Positions 23,181 to 35,889 of a DNA stretch of 64,000 nt are shown piece by piece. Numbering within the stretch: the first letter of the stretch is position 1; every line of letters starts with the position of its first letter. Below the pieces are notes generated by a model, which was given only the letters and a program-made list of their open reading frames with translations, had not been told where the DNA came from and ran no database searches. The DNA is taken from the NCBI RefSeq assembly GCF_000004195.4, contig NC_030684.2, forward strand, positions 109,035,429-109,099,428. The letters are read 5' to 3'. This DNA comes from Xenopus tropicalis. Lineage: Eukaryota > Chordata > Amphibia > Anura > Pipidae. A program made the position numbers and the translations under genes.

Positions 23181-24857
23181 CTGCAAGCAGAAAAGTACAA
23201 AGAGTCAGGGCCTGACCCCAGCTGAGAGGAGAGCAAACAATCAATAAACAGAGGATTATAGTGGCCCCCAGCTAAACCCCATACCCAGCTCCTGTAGCGT
23301 ATCCCCGACCTAGCGCACCCCCTGATACTGGGCTGGAATTGCCCTCACCATGTGCCATCCCGAGTCTGGGCCAAGTCTCATGGGGCTAACGTGTTTAGTG
23401 CATTAGCCTGAGCCTGGGAAGCACTGCGCCTCCTATGATAAATATCTAAGCCAATGTCTATATTGTGGCGCAGTGATTGCACTCTTAGGATAAAAGCTGC
23501 CTTCTCCGGATATTAGGCTTCTGTTATACAAATGGTGCCCCCGTTTATACTGAGTAACCTCTTCCCCCCTCTGTACGCCCTTCTCCGGGTATCTTCCCAG
23601 GAAAATGACTATTGAACCAAAGTGCTGCGAATTCATTCATAATTCCTCTCGGCCGAGCAAATCATGTCAGTTTATTTGTGACTATTTTACCCTCTTCTTT
23701 CCCCACTCTGGCTTACATGAAATTCTGATAATGGGTAAAAGTGCAGGCACAGTAAGTACGTACGATAGTTCTATAAAGATCCTGCCCCACGTTATATTTA
23801 TATAGAGATCTTTACATACAGACAGGGGTTCGGGTGATTTGGGAAGCATTTAGTTCGGGTTCATGGCAGTGCACTGATTCTATAGGGCAGCTATATTTAA
23901 AAGGCAAGTTAATTAGCCGTGTCATGTTGCCATTAACAAGCACTGGGTAACGTGTAACTCTCGGGGAGTGGGCTTCACTTGTTCCTAAAATACAATTTGT
24001 TCATTTTCAGGAGAGGTACCCTCTGTATTAGGATATAAAACTCTATAAAAGGCAAAACTGAAGGTAACTAAATAAAATGGGATTCTTATTTGTGTAACCA
24101 ATTTACACCATGGCATATTTCCAAACCGCCTAACTGATTCTGAAGAATAAATGTAACCGAAATAGATACGCATACAGGGCTTTGCCTTACTTGTGCATTT
24201 TATATTAAATTGGCATTTACTGCATTAGTGTAAAAGGTATTTTCCCATGCAGCCCTGGGCTTCTCACTATGCTCTAAATATGATTTCAGGTACAAAGCCG
24301 CCAGCAGGACGCTAATGTTTCCTTGTGTATCCAATTTCCCCAGCTCTGTGGAACAATCCATATCTCCATATAATGCCATAGAATGCCATCGCGCCTCATT
24401 GTTCTGGCATTCTGTAGAATACAATGGGACACTTTAACTGCAGATGTGCAAGTTTAATAGCAATTGTTCAATTCAGTGTTAATTTGGATCTAGAATTTCC
24501 CATTGTATTCCACTTGATAAGAACGCTATTCAAGTTTCAGATTGTACTCTGCCTCAGAGGCTTGATGTACCCCTTGGCTTATTAACTCCAATTGGCAAGA
24601 TGAATGGTATCTTTGATAATATTGTGTATTCCTATAGGGAGTTTGCAAGCATGTATTATTTGTTTTCAAACATTATTCTATAAAATAGAAGGAAAGGGAG
24701 GTATATAAATACTGTGGTGTGCAAATATTATAAACATACACACTTTATACTGTATGTGTTTAGAAGATGGATGTGTTTAATGGGCATGTAAAACAAAAAA
24801 TCAAATGTTGCCTAATAAAAGATTTTAACATTTTTTGCAACTTTCCAATATTCATTC

Positions 24858-24898
<41 letters not shown>

Positions 24899-25799
24899 TT
24901 TGGCTATTTAAAAAACATTACAATTCTATCACGTATATTGCAAAGTTGCTTAGAAAAAGAGATTTTCGTTCGCTTAATGTTTTATTTTGGGCATAGATCC
25001 CATTTAACATCCCCGGTGCCCGTGGCTGAATCCAGAGTGAGTTACAATTTCCAGCTGAAGGATCTAAGGGCAGACAGATCAGCCTGAGTAATGTTAAGAG
25101 TATTATGGAGGCATCTCAGGTATCAGTAGAACCAAACGGAGAAGTACCCTGACAATAAGGAGAGCCATGGAGCACAATGTGAATATAATTGGATTACATG
25201 GTGTAACTTCATGCAGAAAAGAAGGAAGTGCGAGTGATTGTGACAGGGAGACTGGGGCTGTGACTGTGCGTTACTGCCTCTTCCGAGCGAACAACAGGTT
25301 ACAGAGGGTTCAGGAAATTTTCAATGTTTTATAGAACTTATTTCAGTTCTTTTATAGACAAGAGAAAATATATCCTCTAGGGCAGATCTGACTTGGGCTG
25401 TGTGTTTATAGTGAGGCTGAAAGGACTGCCCTGACATTCCTGCCTTTTATAAGCAACAAATGTCCCTTTTTCTTACCATTCCAGACTGCCCTAGAGTGCC
25501 AGAGTGGAGACTGGCACGGAAATGGCCAGCGGTTCGACCTACTACTAAGAGAACTTGGAGAACCCTCTAGGGGACAAACTTTCAATTGCTCTCTGTTATT
25601 CTTACCTTGTGGAACTGGTTCTACCTCTCACTTTCTCCCCAGCCTTAGGGTGCACTAACCCAACAGAAGTTTGCTTCTGTCACTAGCCCAAACTGCTTTC
25701 CTGCTTGGGTGACTACTTCCCACATGGGTAACAGCTGGTGAGCAGCCCCTACCCCTACTCGCCGCACATTGGAAATAGCGCAGGGATTCCTTCTCTTAC
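23181..25799 (-). other. foxa1: foxa1 intron 1
   Basis: This 2.6-kb intron is bounded by GTAAGAG (donor, 25,799 downward) and CTTGCAG (acceptor). A single phase-0 intron after codon 24 matches the vertebrate FOXA1 gene structure. It contains a (TA)n run at about 24,862-24,888 within a diverged TTAAAGG-like repeat (24,770-25,010). I see no coding exon in it; regulatory elements cannot be judged by eye. Confidence 0.8.
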
Positions 25800-25871
25800 C
25801 TCCTGGGTGTCCTGGTAATAGTTGCTCCAATCTGTCGTCTCATGTCCTTCCATTTTAACTATTCCTAACAT
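25800..25871 (-). CDS. foxa1: FoxA1, coding exon 1 (residues 1-24)
   Basis: Read on the minus strand, ATG at 25,871 opens MLGIVKMEGHETTDWSNYYQ followed by DTQE, then GTAAGAG. Human FOXA1 starts MLGTVKMEGHE and splices at the same place, so both the start and the junction are well supported. The exon has 72 coding bases and ends in phase 0, joining GCC (Ala25) of exon 2. A second in-frame Met at codon 7 could serve as an alternative start. This exon is too short to be found by open-frame length alone. Confidence 0.95.
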
Positions 25872-26340
25872 CCTGGATCGCAAGTGCCCGAGAGAAACAT
25901 TCAGCCAGCGAGTAGTTCGAGTGGCAGGGAGAGAAGAGGCAGCACCGTGCGGGGGGCGCTGCCAGCTCAGTAGGAGAGTCCCGGAGCGCTAGCGGGAGGT
26001 GCAATGCCAGGGCAGAGCTGATGTGGATCTGGCGGCTGGGAAGGGACTTCCCTCCTTCCCCCCACTCTCCTCCTCTTCTTCCCTCCCTCCTCAACTCCTT
26101 CCCTCCATTCGCTACTGGCAGCAAACTCCCAGCTACACCTGCCTCGTACCCACACATGCACCCACTGCAACAGCCTGGCCGGGCAGGGCGGCTCCAGGTA
26201 TACAAGTGGCCCTCTGGCCCTGCCCTTCCCCGGAGAGCGCACCTATGGGAGCACAGCACTGCAAGCCCCCTCCCATCGGCCCCAGGGGCAATTAACTGCT
26301 GGCACTTTGCGGGCCACGCTACCGCCCGGAGGGTTTCTTA
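25872..26340 (-). promoter_or_regulatory. foxa1: foxa1 5' UTR / GC-rich promoter region (inferred)
   Basis: GC-rich, C/T-tract-bearing DNA immediately upstream of the start codon contrasts with the AT-rich surroundings. Several CG dinucleotides and GC boxes (e.g. GGGCAGGG on the minus strand near 26,215) are visible. No strong TATA box is evident; TTGTATACC on the minus strand near 26,200 is a weak candidate. Long open frames here are compositional. Confidence 0.5.
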
Positions 26341-26717
26341 GGAACTGTATCTGTCTGAGCGCAAAAGGCACCCAATAACCTGCACTAAGTACTGGCGCAA
26401 TAGCTCCCAAGTAAAAAGACACACAAATTGTGATAGAAAAGGGAAAAAAGCAAAACAATGAAAGGCAAATCGAATGGAGTCGTATATACAATCTACCTGC
26501 GTGTCTGCTAATGCCCAAATATTTGGCAAGAAAACACAGTGGTGTCAAACACAAGAATTCAGCTTCTTAACGGTTTTTTTTTTTTTGCTTAACCCCACTA
26601 TACTTTTGTATATCTTAAGTTTTAATTGAAATAAATACATAAAACAGCGTCACATCACCAGGCAATATTAATTTATTGTAACATTATAACATCACCCCTA
26701 ATGGAAAATAAGCATTA

Positions 26718-26765
<48 letters not shown>

Positions 26766-27780
26766 TTATTTATTTATTTATACGTATATTATACTATATG
26801 TATATTTATATGTGTATTATACAATATATTTTTTAATTGACATCACTAATAACCAGTTACAACTGATGACATCATTAGAACGAGTTTACAAGCATATTTT
26901 TTAGAATGTATTCGTGGCTTTTGTGTAATATATATACATATATACGTTTATATATAAAGACAGAGAGAAGATACACACTTATGGAATAGGTATACTGTAA
27001 AAGACACTACAGATATTCCTGGTTTAATGGCCATTGGATTGTTGCAAAGTTCGTACCACTGCAGAGGGCACACACTGCATTAGTATAATATAATCTAGTT
27101 GTGTCTCCATGCAAAGCCCAAACTGTTCCCCGTTTTTGGAATGGCAGTGTATGCAAATAGTGGGCAGATCGCAGGTTGGATCCTGTGGGAAGCTTGGGAG
27201 CAATATTAGCAGCTTTGCATGTTTAGACACTAATTGCAACATTACTTATGTAAACTCCAGCGGCAAATGCAAATGTTGTTTTTTCCTACTCAGTGCAGCC
27301 GTTACTGGACCTTCTGATTGTCATTATCAGATGATCTGTACTGTTAACTGTTATATCCAACAGTGTTAAAAAAAATAGACGTCTGCTATCCTGATACAGA
27401 AGTTCAGACATATGCTCCCCATCCATTTAAAACATAAATATTTTATTTAAAAAAAGAAAACATATATAAACATGTATCTAGATACATAAGGCATATAGAA
27501 TAACTACATATATTCGTGCTAGCTGTATGTAAACCTATCGCCATTAATATAATGTAGATTTTGAAATGTGGAAACAGACTGTAAATTTACATGAACGTAT
27601 AAATGCAACATTTGAAAATACACAATTAAAAGTCAAGTTGAGGTTATTTCCCCAGTTTAAATAACCCCCCAAAAAAACAAATAAATAAAAACACCGAAAT
27701 AAACTGTATCGTTTTCTTTAATGCCTTACACTGCCAGGAAATAAAGACTGACATGTATACGCAGGAAAATGACAACTAGA
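26341..27780. other. foxa1 upstream intergenic DNA
   Basis: Contains a (GT)n(TA)n microsatellite at about 26,718-26,764 with adjoining TTTA repeats, and otherwise AT-rich DNA. No exon recognised. Distal foxa1 enhancers could be here but cannot be called by eye. Confidence 0.4.
26718..26780. repeat. (GT)n(TA)n(TTTA)n compound microsatellite
   Basis: A run of GT followed by TA and then TTTA units; the open frame across it is low complexity. Confidence 0.9.
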
Positions 27781-27789
27781 TACACAAAA

Positions 27790-28077
27790 TAACATACACG
27801 CTGCCAGTCAGGTGATAAACATAAGTACATACAGTATCATACACACTGCCAATTAGGTTTGAACAGACACATAGGTATATACAGTAACATAAACTCTGCC
27901 AGTCAGGTAATACACACAGCAACATACACACTGCTAACAATACAGCAAGGTGATACATACAGCAACATACATTCTGCCAGTCAGGCGATATGCACAGGTA
28001 CATACATACAATAACATGCACAGTGCCAGTCAGGCGATATGCACAGGTACATACAATAGCATGCACAGTGCCAGTCC
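27790..28077. repeat. Diverged 43-50-bp minisatellite
   Basis: CTGCCAGTCAGG-like anchors occur at 27,801, 27,846, 27,896, 27,931 (CTGCTAAC), 27,974, 28,023 and 28,068, separated mostly by 43-50 bp of GATA..ACATACAGTAACATACAC-type sequence. Seven imperfect units. The minus-strand open frame across it is a repeat artefact (CMYLxISPDWQ-like units). Confidence 0.8.
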
Positions 28078-28859
28078 TAGGCACAACGTATTGCTTGGTA
28101 AACTGACCAGGCAATACACCAGGCACAGAAAGCTAACAGTATACAGCATTATCGAGTGTAGATCTTTGTGTATTTAGTCCAAAGATCTGCTGTAAATAGG
28201 TTTCACATGTTTGCTCAAATCCTTGCCATTCCATATGTGCGTATTGTACATAGCAGTAATACAGCATATGAGGAAGGTATATATATATATATATATATAG
28301 TAGTAATGTTACAGTTTCCACAGCACTCCCTACATCTCAGTAATTTATGAATATCCTGCCTAGAAGAGAGAAGAATCTTGTTAGACTTCTCGAGAGTCAT
28401 TTGGATTTGTACATCAGAGGAGCCGATAAAAACAGCAGTTAAATATTAACTGGAAGGAAACTATCAACCATTAACCCATTCTCTAGGATCTTTCCAAGGG
28501 GCAAAAATGGAAGCAGAGTTAGTGCAATATACTTATACTAAATACTCCCGGCAGTTTTTGTGCAGTGTCTCCAGGCGCAAAGTAATTTATCCTAATTCCC
28601 AGGGCACAGTGGAAGTAAAGGTATATTATGTGATATTATTACTATACTTGAGCATGGGACTCAAGCAGTTAGGGTATTTTATAGCAGCTATAAGTCCCTG
28701 GGTTATGGTTATAAAATGAAAAAATCATTAATTCATATAAACCTTTGTTAAGAGTTGGGGCACTCATTCTGCTCCAGTTGGTAGGAAGAGTTAAGGGATA
28801 TTATCCATTACTAATAGTAAATTGTTCTGTATCTGGACAGAAGAGGATGAGTATCTTGT

Positions 28860-30430
28860 CTATATTTGGAAAGGGATAGTAACTGACTGGGCTGAATTAC
28901 AGTAGGAAAGGGATACTTGATGAATTCCTGCATTTAGGTAAGTTACTAAATTCCCTGCAGTAGAAATAGCATCTGACTTTGAAAAATGTGTAGAAACATT
29001 CCCTGCACATTATTTAAAAATATCTCTGCACAATATTTTGGAAAGAGTATTTAGTAACTCCCCTGGATTTGGAAATAAAAATTACAGTATGTACAGCATT
29101 TGGGAAGGAAAGCTTGGTAACTCCTCTGTACAATATTCCAGAAATAATTTTAGCAGCTCCCTTTATATGGGTAGGAATACTTGATACATTCAAGTACAAT
29201 ATATTTAAAACAATATTTAGTAACTCCCCTTTACAGTGTATGGGAAGGAATATTTAGTAACCCCACCCCATATCAGAAGGGAAGCCTGTAACTACTCTGT
29301 ACATATTTGAGAAGGAATAGCTAGTAACTCACATGCCTCTGCACAGTATTTGGGAATACCTAGTAACTCACTGCACTGCACAGAATGTGGGATATATTAC
29401 TTCTCCATGTTTTCTAAAGAATTTAGCAACAAAATACTTATTAGCACTCCTGACTGTACAGAATTTGGGAATGCCTACCTAGTAAATCTCCTAGCTCTGT
29501 ACAGAATTTGGCAACAAATACTTAGTAACACTGGTTCTGTACAGAATCTGGGAATAAATACTTAGTAACAATCCTAGTTCTGTAAAAACTTTGGAAATTA
29601 ATACTTAGTAGCTTTGTACAGATATTTTGAAGAAAGTTTTAGTAAGACACCTGGTTTTGCACTATATATAGAAAGAAAGACTTAGCAGCACAGGGGATTG
29701 GGAAGAGTTTGTGTAGAGAAGTTACAAAGATTTAAACAGAAGCACCATGCCCCTGTCTTTATGAATTAATGTATTTTCATGTATGGTTGGGTGGGTGAAG
29801 GGATATTATAGATGCATTAAAAAATGCAGAGAATGTGCTTTTTTGTCTACAAGGAACATGAATTCCTTTGTGACAAGCATAAACATAAGTATGGGAGAAA
29901 ATGACTATTAAACACCTGTCTACCACTGTCTTAGGAACTTTCAGGCAGGGAATGCGCAGTAACATTCCTTTATTAGGGAAACTATACATAGTAAGTCTCA
30001 TTTATTTGCTCAGGGGAGGCTAGGGATCTACTGTGTGTTTGCAAAGGAATGCTTAGTAACTCCCATGCATTTGCATAAGGAATGCTTAGTAACCCTTTTG
30101 TATCTGAGTAAGAAGAATTAGTAAATTCCCTCTGTCTTGTTAGAAATGCTCAGATATTCATGTGCATTTGGACAGAGAATGTCTGGTAACTCTCCAATAT
30201 GCTAGAAGAAATGCTCTGAAAGAAATATATTTGCACAGGGAAGACACAGTTTCTGCCCCTGTTTGGCAAGTAATGCTCAATAACTGTGATTCTTTTGCAT
30301 CATTTGAGAATGCTAAACATGTTTATTTGGGGATCATGTATTGATATGTTGGAGGCTTAGCAGGTCTCTGTGTTTAGGAAGGAATGCTTAGTAACGTCTG
30401 CCTTTAGGTTGCTTAGTATGGCTTTTGTAT
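28860..30430. repeat. Ancient degenerate tandem array, CTTAGTAACTCCCCTG motif
   Basis: The motif TTTAGTAACTCCCCTG and near variants recur more than twenty times, every 35-65 bp (e.g. 29,051, 29,113, 29,216, 29,321, 29,358, 29,520, 29,560, 30,054). Each is usually followed by TCTGTACAGAATTTGGGAA-like sequence. Units are too diverged for a fixed period. No long open frame. It lies 3-4.5 kb upstream of foxa1. Confidence 0.7.
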
Positions 30431-30650
30431 ACCAACATGCAGCACTTTGTAACCCGCTACATTTTCAGAGAGATACCAGTGGCACAGTTATCTAAGTCAT
30501 CATAGGATATCCTTCATACAACTTTACCTGTAATCAGGAGCATTTGCAAGAAAATATTTATGAGATTTTTTTCTTTCCCCTGTGAAAAAAATGCACCATC
30601 CATGCATCTAAACAGGAGTAGGGATCTCACAAAGTAGGAAGCAATACAGA

Positions 30651-31022
30651 GTAAAGGTGGCCATACACATTCAGATTTCAGTCTTCTTCCCATGAACATT
30701 CAGATATCCGTTGTACGTTTAAATGCAACAATCTGAAACTAACATTCAGACTGAAATTGTAGGATAAAGCCCTAAAAATACAAATCTGAGGATGTTCTGA
30801 ACATGAAATAGTTGGCAGACACCAATCGTACTAAAGTGACTTCCACTGTAGGTCTCCCAAGGGTATCGTCTGATATACAATACATGCGCAGATTTTATCG
30901 TTATCTGACACAAATTTTTCGAACCTGGCCGATTGACATGGTACATAAATAATCGGGACGATAATTATGAGCCCACAAAGGGTCTAAAAATACAGTTTTA
31001 TTGGAACGTGTATGGCCAGCTG
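30651..31022. mobile_element. Foldback repeat, 'GGCCATACAC' family
   Basis: AAAGGTGGCCATACACATTC at the left and ACGTGTATGGCCAGC at the right are inverted; same family as 4,940-5,265. Confidence 0.5.
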
Positions 31023-31407
31023 GGGCTAGAAAGACAATTTTCTTGTACAATATAAACACAGGGACAAAGCTGCAAATTTTGGGGTTGCCTCCTACTGATG
31101 CATGCCTACAGCCTGCTGAAACTATTCCTTGTGAACCCTGCAGGCTGAATAGTCCCAATGATACTTGGTAAAACGTTAAGCTGGCAAACACTGGTGATGC
31201 CATGTTCTTTTCTATTGTTTTTAAACTGCTCTTTTAATGTAGGGGCACAACTGATGCTCTATGCAGAACTGACTACATGAGTCTTCATCAGCATATTTAA
31301 GGCTATATACATAGCAGTACCAGCCACCTTACACCAAAACAAGAGATAACTGATTCCCAATGTGTCTGTACACATAAGGAATAGTGGTTGAGACTAAGAA
31401 AATGAGT

Positions 31408-31667
31408 AAAGGTGGCCATAAACGCACCAATATTTGGTGCGTGTATGGTGGATTGACGAGGCCATCAATATCACAAAAGCCTTGGATATCAGTTGTCCAG
31501 TTGATCGGGCTGGACATAAATGCATGCAAAGGCATGCATTTCAGGCTGAATAGTCAGATAGGAGTAGAATTCCAATTGTTTCTACCTCCATATCTGACGA
31601 TTCAGCTCTGAACATTAGTGGAGGGTATGAGCGATCTTTCCTGCAGCCACTTTAAGACCATGTTCAC
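31408..31667. mobile_element. Foldback repeat, same family, partial
   Basis: Begins AAAGGTGGCCATAAACGCAC and contains GCGTGTATGGTGGATTG and GATCTTTCCTGC blocks in common with 4,940-5,265. The right end is degraded (CAGCCACTTTAAGAC). Confidence 0.45.
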
Positions 31668-31669
31668 CA

Positions 31670-32711
31670 TTGATCTGCTCGTCTGTGAAGAGATCTGCAT
31701 GGGAGAAAATAAAAAAAAAAAACCAAATGTAATAACAGCACAACCTAGAGGTTATTAAATGCTAGACATTGAGAGTAGTCATCACTTAACTTTGCTGTTT
31801 TCTGGAACTAATGTGAATGTTGTATTTCAAAGTTTATGAGAGCAAACCTAAGCAGTGACAGAGCAGTCCTTTGGCGCTGGCTGTAGATTTTTCTCTTGGC
31901 AATATCCAAAATAAAAAGCTGAGTCTCAAATACAATTTACATCCCGTGACTGAAGTGCAACCATATCACACTGGAAACTGCAGTTCATCTATAGAACCAA
32001 TTATAAAGATAATTAATTTTTAGATTATAAGCATGCAATCATTTTGTTCCCCTGGCTAGCTACTACCATAATCCCATCAGTGGCAAAGGGACACATTCTT
32101 AACTTTCTGGCTGTTTCCAACACTAGGAGCTTAAATCCCTTGGCGGTTTTTGTAAACACACTATTTGTATTGCAAACCCTCTTTCAGCAATGAGACAAAA
32201 AAAAAGTTTTTAGGAAATTGCATAGCTGTAACATTTTCAGTTTGGTACATTAGACAACATAGAACTGTAGTATGTGCTTTGTTGCACATAAACATTCACT
32301 TAGCTTTCTTTAAGGAGCTAGTAACACCAAATGCCCATAGGGGAATATATACATTAAAGAGTTCAGTGGTAATCGCCAACAAGATTCTCCAAGAAAATCA
32401 CGGGCAGTCGGACCCATTATAAATCTGCATAATTTGTGGAAAACACAGGATTCCCATTTAAAATGTTATTACTTTCACTTTGTATCACATTCTGTCAAGT
32501 CATGAATGCATTATTTCAAGCTCAGTTTACAACAGTGGTACCAGAGCTAGAATGGTTAGGTGTTATTTATGCACCACATTAAATAGTTGCCTCCAGGCAT
32601 TGGAGCACATAAGCAAATATACAGTGATAAAAACAGGGCCACTGCTTCAAAGAAAAAAAATTACAAACTCTGGATAGAACTAAAAAATAAATAGTAGGAC
32701 ATTTATTGGTG
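31670..32711. other. Intergenic, nothing recognised
   Basis: AT-rich with no supported exon or clear repeat termini. Confidence 0.35.
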
Positions 32712-33281
32712 ATGGCCCATGGGGAGATTTGTCACCTGCAGTTAATCTTTGCTACTACTAATCTCCCTGAAATACCTTCCCACTGGCAATAAAGTGAATC
32801 ACCAGTGGAAAGGCATTTTTTTGAAGTTGTGCAAAGTTCCTGCACAAATTCAGAAAATGAGGCAACACATATGCCTTCCCACTGGTTATTCACTTTATTG
32901 TCGGTGGAAAGGTATTTCGGGGACATTAGTCACCCACAGTAGTTGAGATTAACTGAGGGTAACTAAAGCTAGCCATACACGGACCGATGATATCATACAA
33001 AACCTTGTTTCATATGATATTCGGTGCGTGTATGGCGGATTGAACGATATCGCAAAGGCTGCAGATATCAGTCGTCTTGTTGATCAGCCAGGTTAACAGA
33101 TTTTGTTTGGGCGCCATTGAAGGCCCAAAATCTGCGTTCAGGGCTGAATCGGCAGGTGGAGGTTGAATTCCTATTGTTTTTACCTCCACATCTGATGATT
33201 TAGCCCTGAATGTCAGTGGGGGAAATGAAAGATCATAATTGCTACGTGTATGACCACCTTAATCTCCCCATGGGCCATCAA
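32712..33281. mobile_element. Nested foldback elements
   Basis: The outer inverted pair GATGGCCCATGGGGAGAT (32,712) and ATCTCCCCATGGGCCATC (ending about 33,280) encloses a second foldback, 'GCCATACACGG' family, at 32,964-33,262. A third internal inverted block carries CCTTCCCACTGG / CCAGTGGAAAGG. The outer family is related to 40,560-40,832. This appears to be an insertion of one MITE into another. Confidence 0.55.
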
Positions 33282-33284
33282 CAT

Positions 33285-33915
33285 AAAAACCACATTTTTT
33301 TTTGCTAAGTGCATTTGTGACAAAGTTGATTCTCTTGCAGCATGTTCCAGCTGGTAGAGAAACAGTACGTGCTGCTACTACTGCATCCCATTCATAATGT
33401 GTGAGAGAACTGACACTTTTTTGAGAAAAACTACTTTCGCTTCTCTGCTGCCTGAAATATTCTAACAGATAATATGCTATGTGCCATATAACCCGAAAGG
33501 ACAGAAGGCAGGTATAGACACACACATACATTTAGATGACTGATAAAAAGATAAATGCTAAACACTACTGTGCACATGTGGCTGGCGATGCTTCCCCCCA
33601 CGTGCCAAAAACAACAACAGGTTAAATAAACCCTTAGACTGTAAATTCCACTGGGACAGGGACTGATGTAAATGCTATATAATCTCTGTAAAGCACTGCA
33701 GAATACACTGGTCTGATATGAATAAAGAAAATTAACTGAGTGGCAGGAATATAAGCAGATCACTCACCCCAAAGTTATAAAAACTCTAGGTCAAACCAGT
33801 CCAACCCAGCCCCTCATACACCAACTGCTGACTCTAAGGTTACAAAATCGCTGTCAGTTCCCCCCTTTCTCACTTCAGCTGCAAAGGCATTGAGGATTTG
33901 TTGATTCTTTGTGGC
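33285..33915. other. Intergenic, nothing recognised
   Basis: No supported exon; the minus-strand open frames near 33,260-33,760 lack splice or domain evidence. Confidence 0.35.
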
Positions 33916-33916
33916 A

Positions 33917-34922
33917 GGAGAAATACTCGAGTCAAAAAAACTTGTATAGTCCCAGCGCCTCCTGCTGCTCAGCCACGATGTCTAAAGAGGCTGGATTTAA
34001 ACACTTTTTTATAGGCATCTTTCACCACACAACATTTATATGACCCTCTCACAGTAGTAAAGGGCAAGCTGTGACCTTTCTGGTGTAGTTAGACTACAAC
34101 TCCCAGAAACCCACTGCAGCCAAGGCAGCTTGACACTGCAGTTCAATCACAATGGGAAGGCTGCAAGTTGTGCATCCCTGATTTACAGACAATGACAGAG
34201 AAACTGTTTTGTCAGTAGTGTTAATTGTTACATTAAAACAGTTATCAGACAAGCCTCAAGGCAGAAACACACAGGCCAAATACTTGGGGTTACAAAAAAA
34301 ACTCATCCACTTTCTATTCGTTCCTATGGAATTTTTAGAAGCATATTTATCAGTGGATGAAAGAGTTTACCATTGACTCATCTGTCAATGCACCATAAAC
34401 TGGCAGATGTGGAGAACTGTCAGATTCTATTTTCAAACATGCCTTATCAATGAACAAGTCAAGAATATCAGAACACTATATACATACTGAAAATCTTATA
34501 TTTTTGTTGGTACATGTATGGCCAGCTTAAGGCTAATGTAACATGGGAGGATTCTCCAATGACTTTTTTGTTCTGTTAAAGAATCCTCCTTAAAGGGACA
34601 AACAGATTTTTTTAAATTTAATTTTGACATATTCATTTCCCAGGCGCTCTCAGCCATGTGACTTGTGCTCTGATACACTTAAGGTCCCAATTCGGCAGCA
34701 AATCGGGCCTTTATGGGCACTACCAACAGGCCTGCCTGACCGATATCTGGCCTGAAATTGGCCAGATATCGATCGGGCAGGTTAAAAAATCTAGTCGGAT
34801 TGGGGACCGCATCGGCTCGTTGATGTGGTCCCCAGACCGATTTTGCCTATACCGTCGTTATACATCATGGCTGAGCAGCAGGAGGCGCTGGGACTATACA
34901 ATCTTTTTGACTCGAGTATTTA
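33917..34922. repeat. Widely spaced inverted repeat, 60-bp arms, about 880-bp spacer
   Basis: AAATACTCGAGTCAAAAA followed by GTATAGTCCCAGCGCCTCCT and GCTGCTCAGCCA (33,922-33,976) is repeated in inverse orientation at about 34,865-34,922 with only a few differences. The spacer includes the 34,291 repeat and the end of a GGCCATAC-family element. These are probably the ends of a composite or large non-autonomous element. Confidence 0.6.
34291..34526. repeat. Dispersed repeat A, copy 1
   Basis: About 235 bp nearly identical (a handful of differences) to 36,722-36,956. Shared landmarks are ACTCATCCACTTTCTATTC, ACCATTGACTCATCTGTCAA, GGAGAACTGTCAGATTC and GGTACATGTATGGCCA. Confidence 0.85.
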
Positions 34923-35034
34923 GCCTGGATTCTCCCGATATCGCCCACCCATAGGTGGTGATGTCGCCAAGCGAGCGGATCTGAAGGTGTATGGGGACCT
35001 TTAGATCATTCTTTACTGCACTAAAAGTTGGTGT

Positions 35035-35450
35035 GATATAACCCCCCTCTGTTTTCCCCCCCAGCAGCCGATTAGCTGGGATGGTAGCAAGATAGCAACT
35101 ACCTGAAACCCATATTGCTAAAAATTCTCACATGCCCTACCTAGTGGTAGATATCAGAATAGCACTCAATAGTAAAAATCCAAGTCCAGCTCACCCAAGT
35201 CATGACTCCTCCAGTTACACTGGAGTAGGAGAAACAATAGGTTAGCTGAAAGCAGTTCTAATGTATAGTGCTGGCTCCTTCTGAAAGCTCAGACTCAGGC
35301 ACAATGCACATGAGATGGCACCTACACACCAATATTACAACTAAAAATGCATTTTAAATGGTAAAATGAATAATTTACAATGTGAACAGTTTAATATAGT
35401 AATAAAAACTATACCAAAAATCATGTCAGGATTCCTTTAGCTACCTTTCA
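35035..35450. repeat. Dispersed repeat B, copy 1
   Basis: Matches 58,560-58,945 through GATATCAGAATAGCACTCAA, CAAGTCCAGCT, GGAGTAGGAGAAACAATAGG, GTGCTGGCTCCTTCTGAAAG and GAGATGGCACCTACACACC. Non-coding. Confidence 0.8.
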
Positions 35451-35889
35451 TGGCTCCTACTGTCTTCTATGGGAATTGTGTGGAGGTGCAGGTTGGAAGT
35501 GCAGTGCTCACAGCAGTTCCCACTTAAGTCAATGAAAGCCGAGGACTGCTGATCCTACCACTTTGTGTGATATTACCATGAATACTATTATGACAGGACT
35601 GTATCCTCCCGGTCTTTATTAGCAAATAATAGGGCCATTTTACCATCAGTGCTCAATTGCATGAGTGCAGGCACCAATAGCAACCAATGATCAATTAGCT
35701 TTTTTTCACTTTTACTGAAAGCAAATTTTTACGTTATCCACATGCGCAAAGGTGTTTCATACAATTTTCATACAATACCAAGTGGATCTCTTCAACTGCA
35801 TTGAATGTTTGGGCTGAACTTCCTCTTGTGTAACTGCACCAAAGTTTATTGGGCCAAAATGGGACATTGGCTTCTTAGATTCAACGTTT
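35451..35889. other. Intergenic, nothing recognised
   Basis: No supported exon or repeat ends. Confidence 0.35.

Noticed and set aside
25855..26341. Several 90-134-codon open frames on both strands
   Set aside because: They arise from GC-rich composition of the foxa1 5' region; only the 24-codon exon at 25,800-25,871 has homology and splice support.
27776..28126. 116-codon minus-strand Cys-rich frame
   Set aside because: It is a translation of the CTGCCAGTCAGG minisatellite, with repeating peptide units and no gene context.
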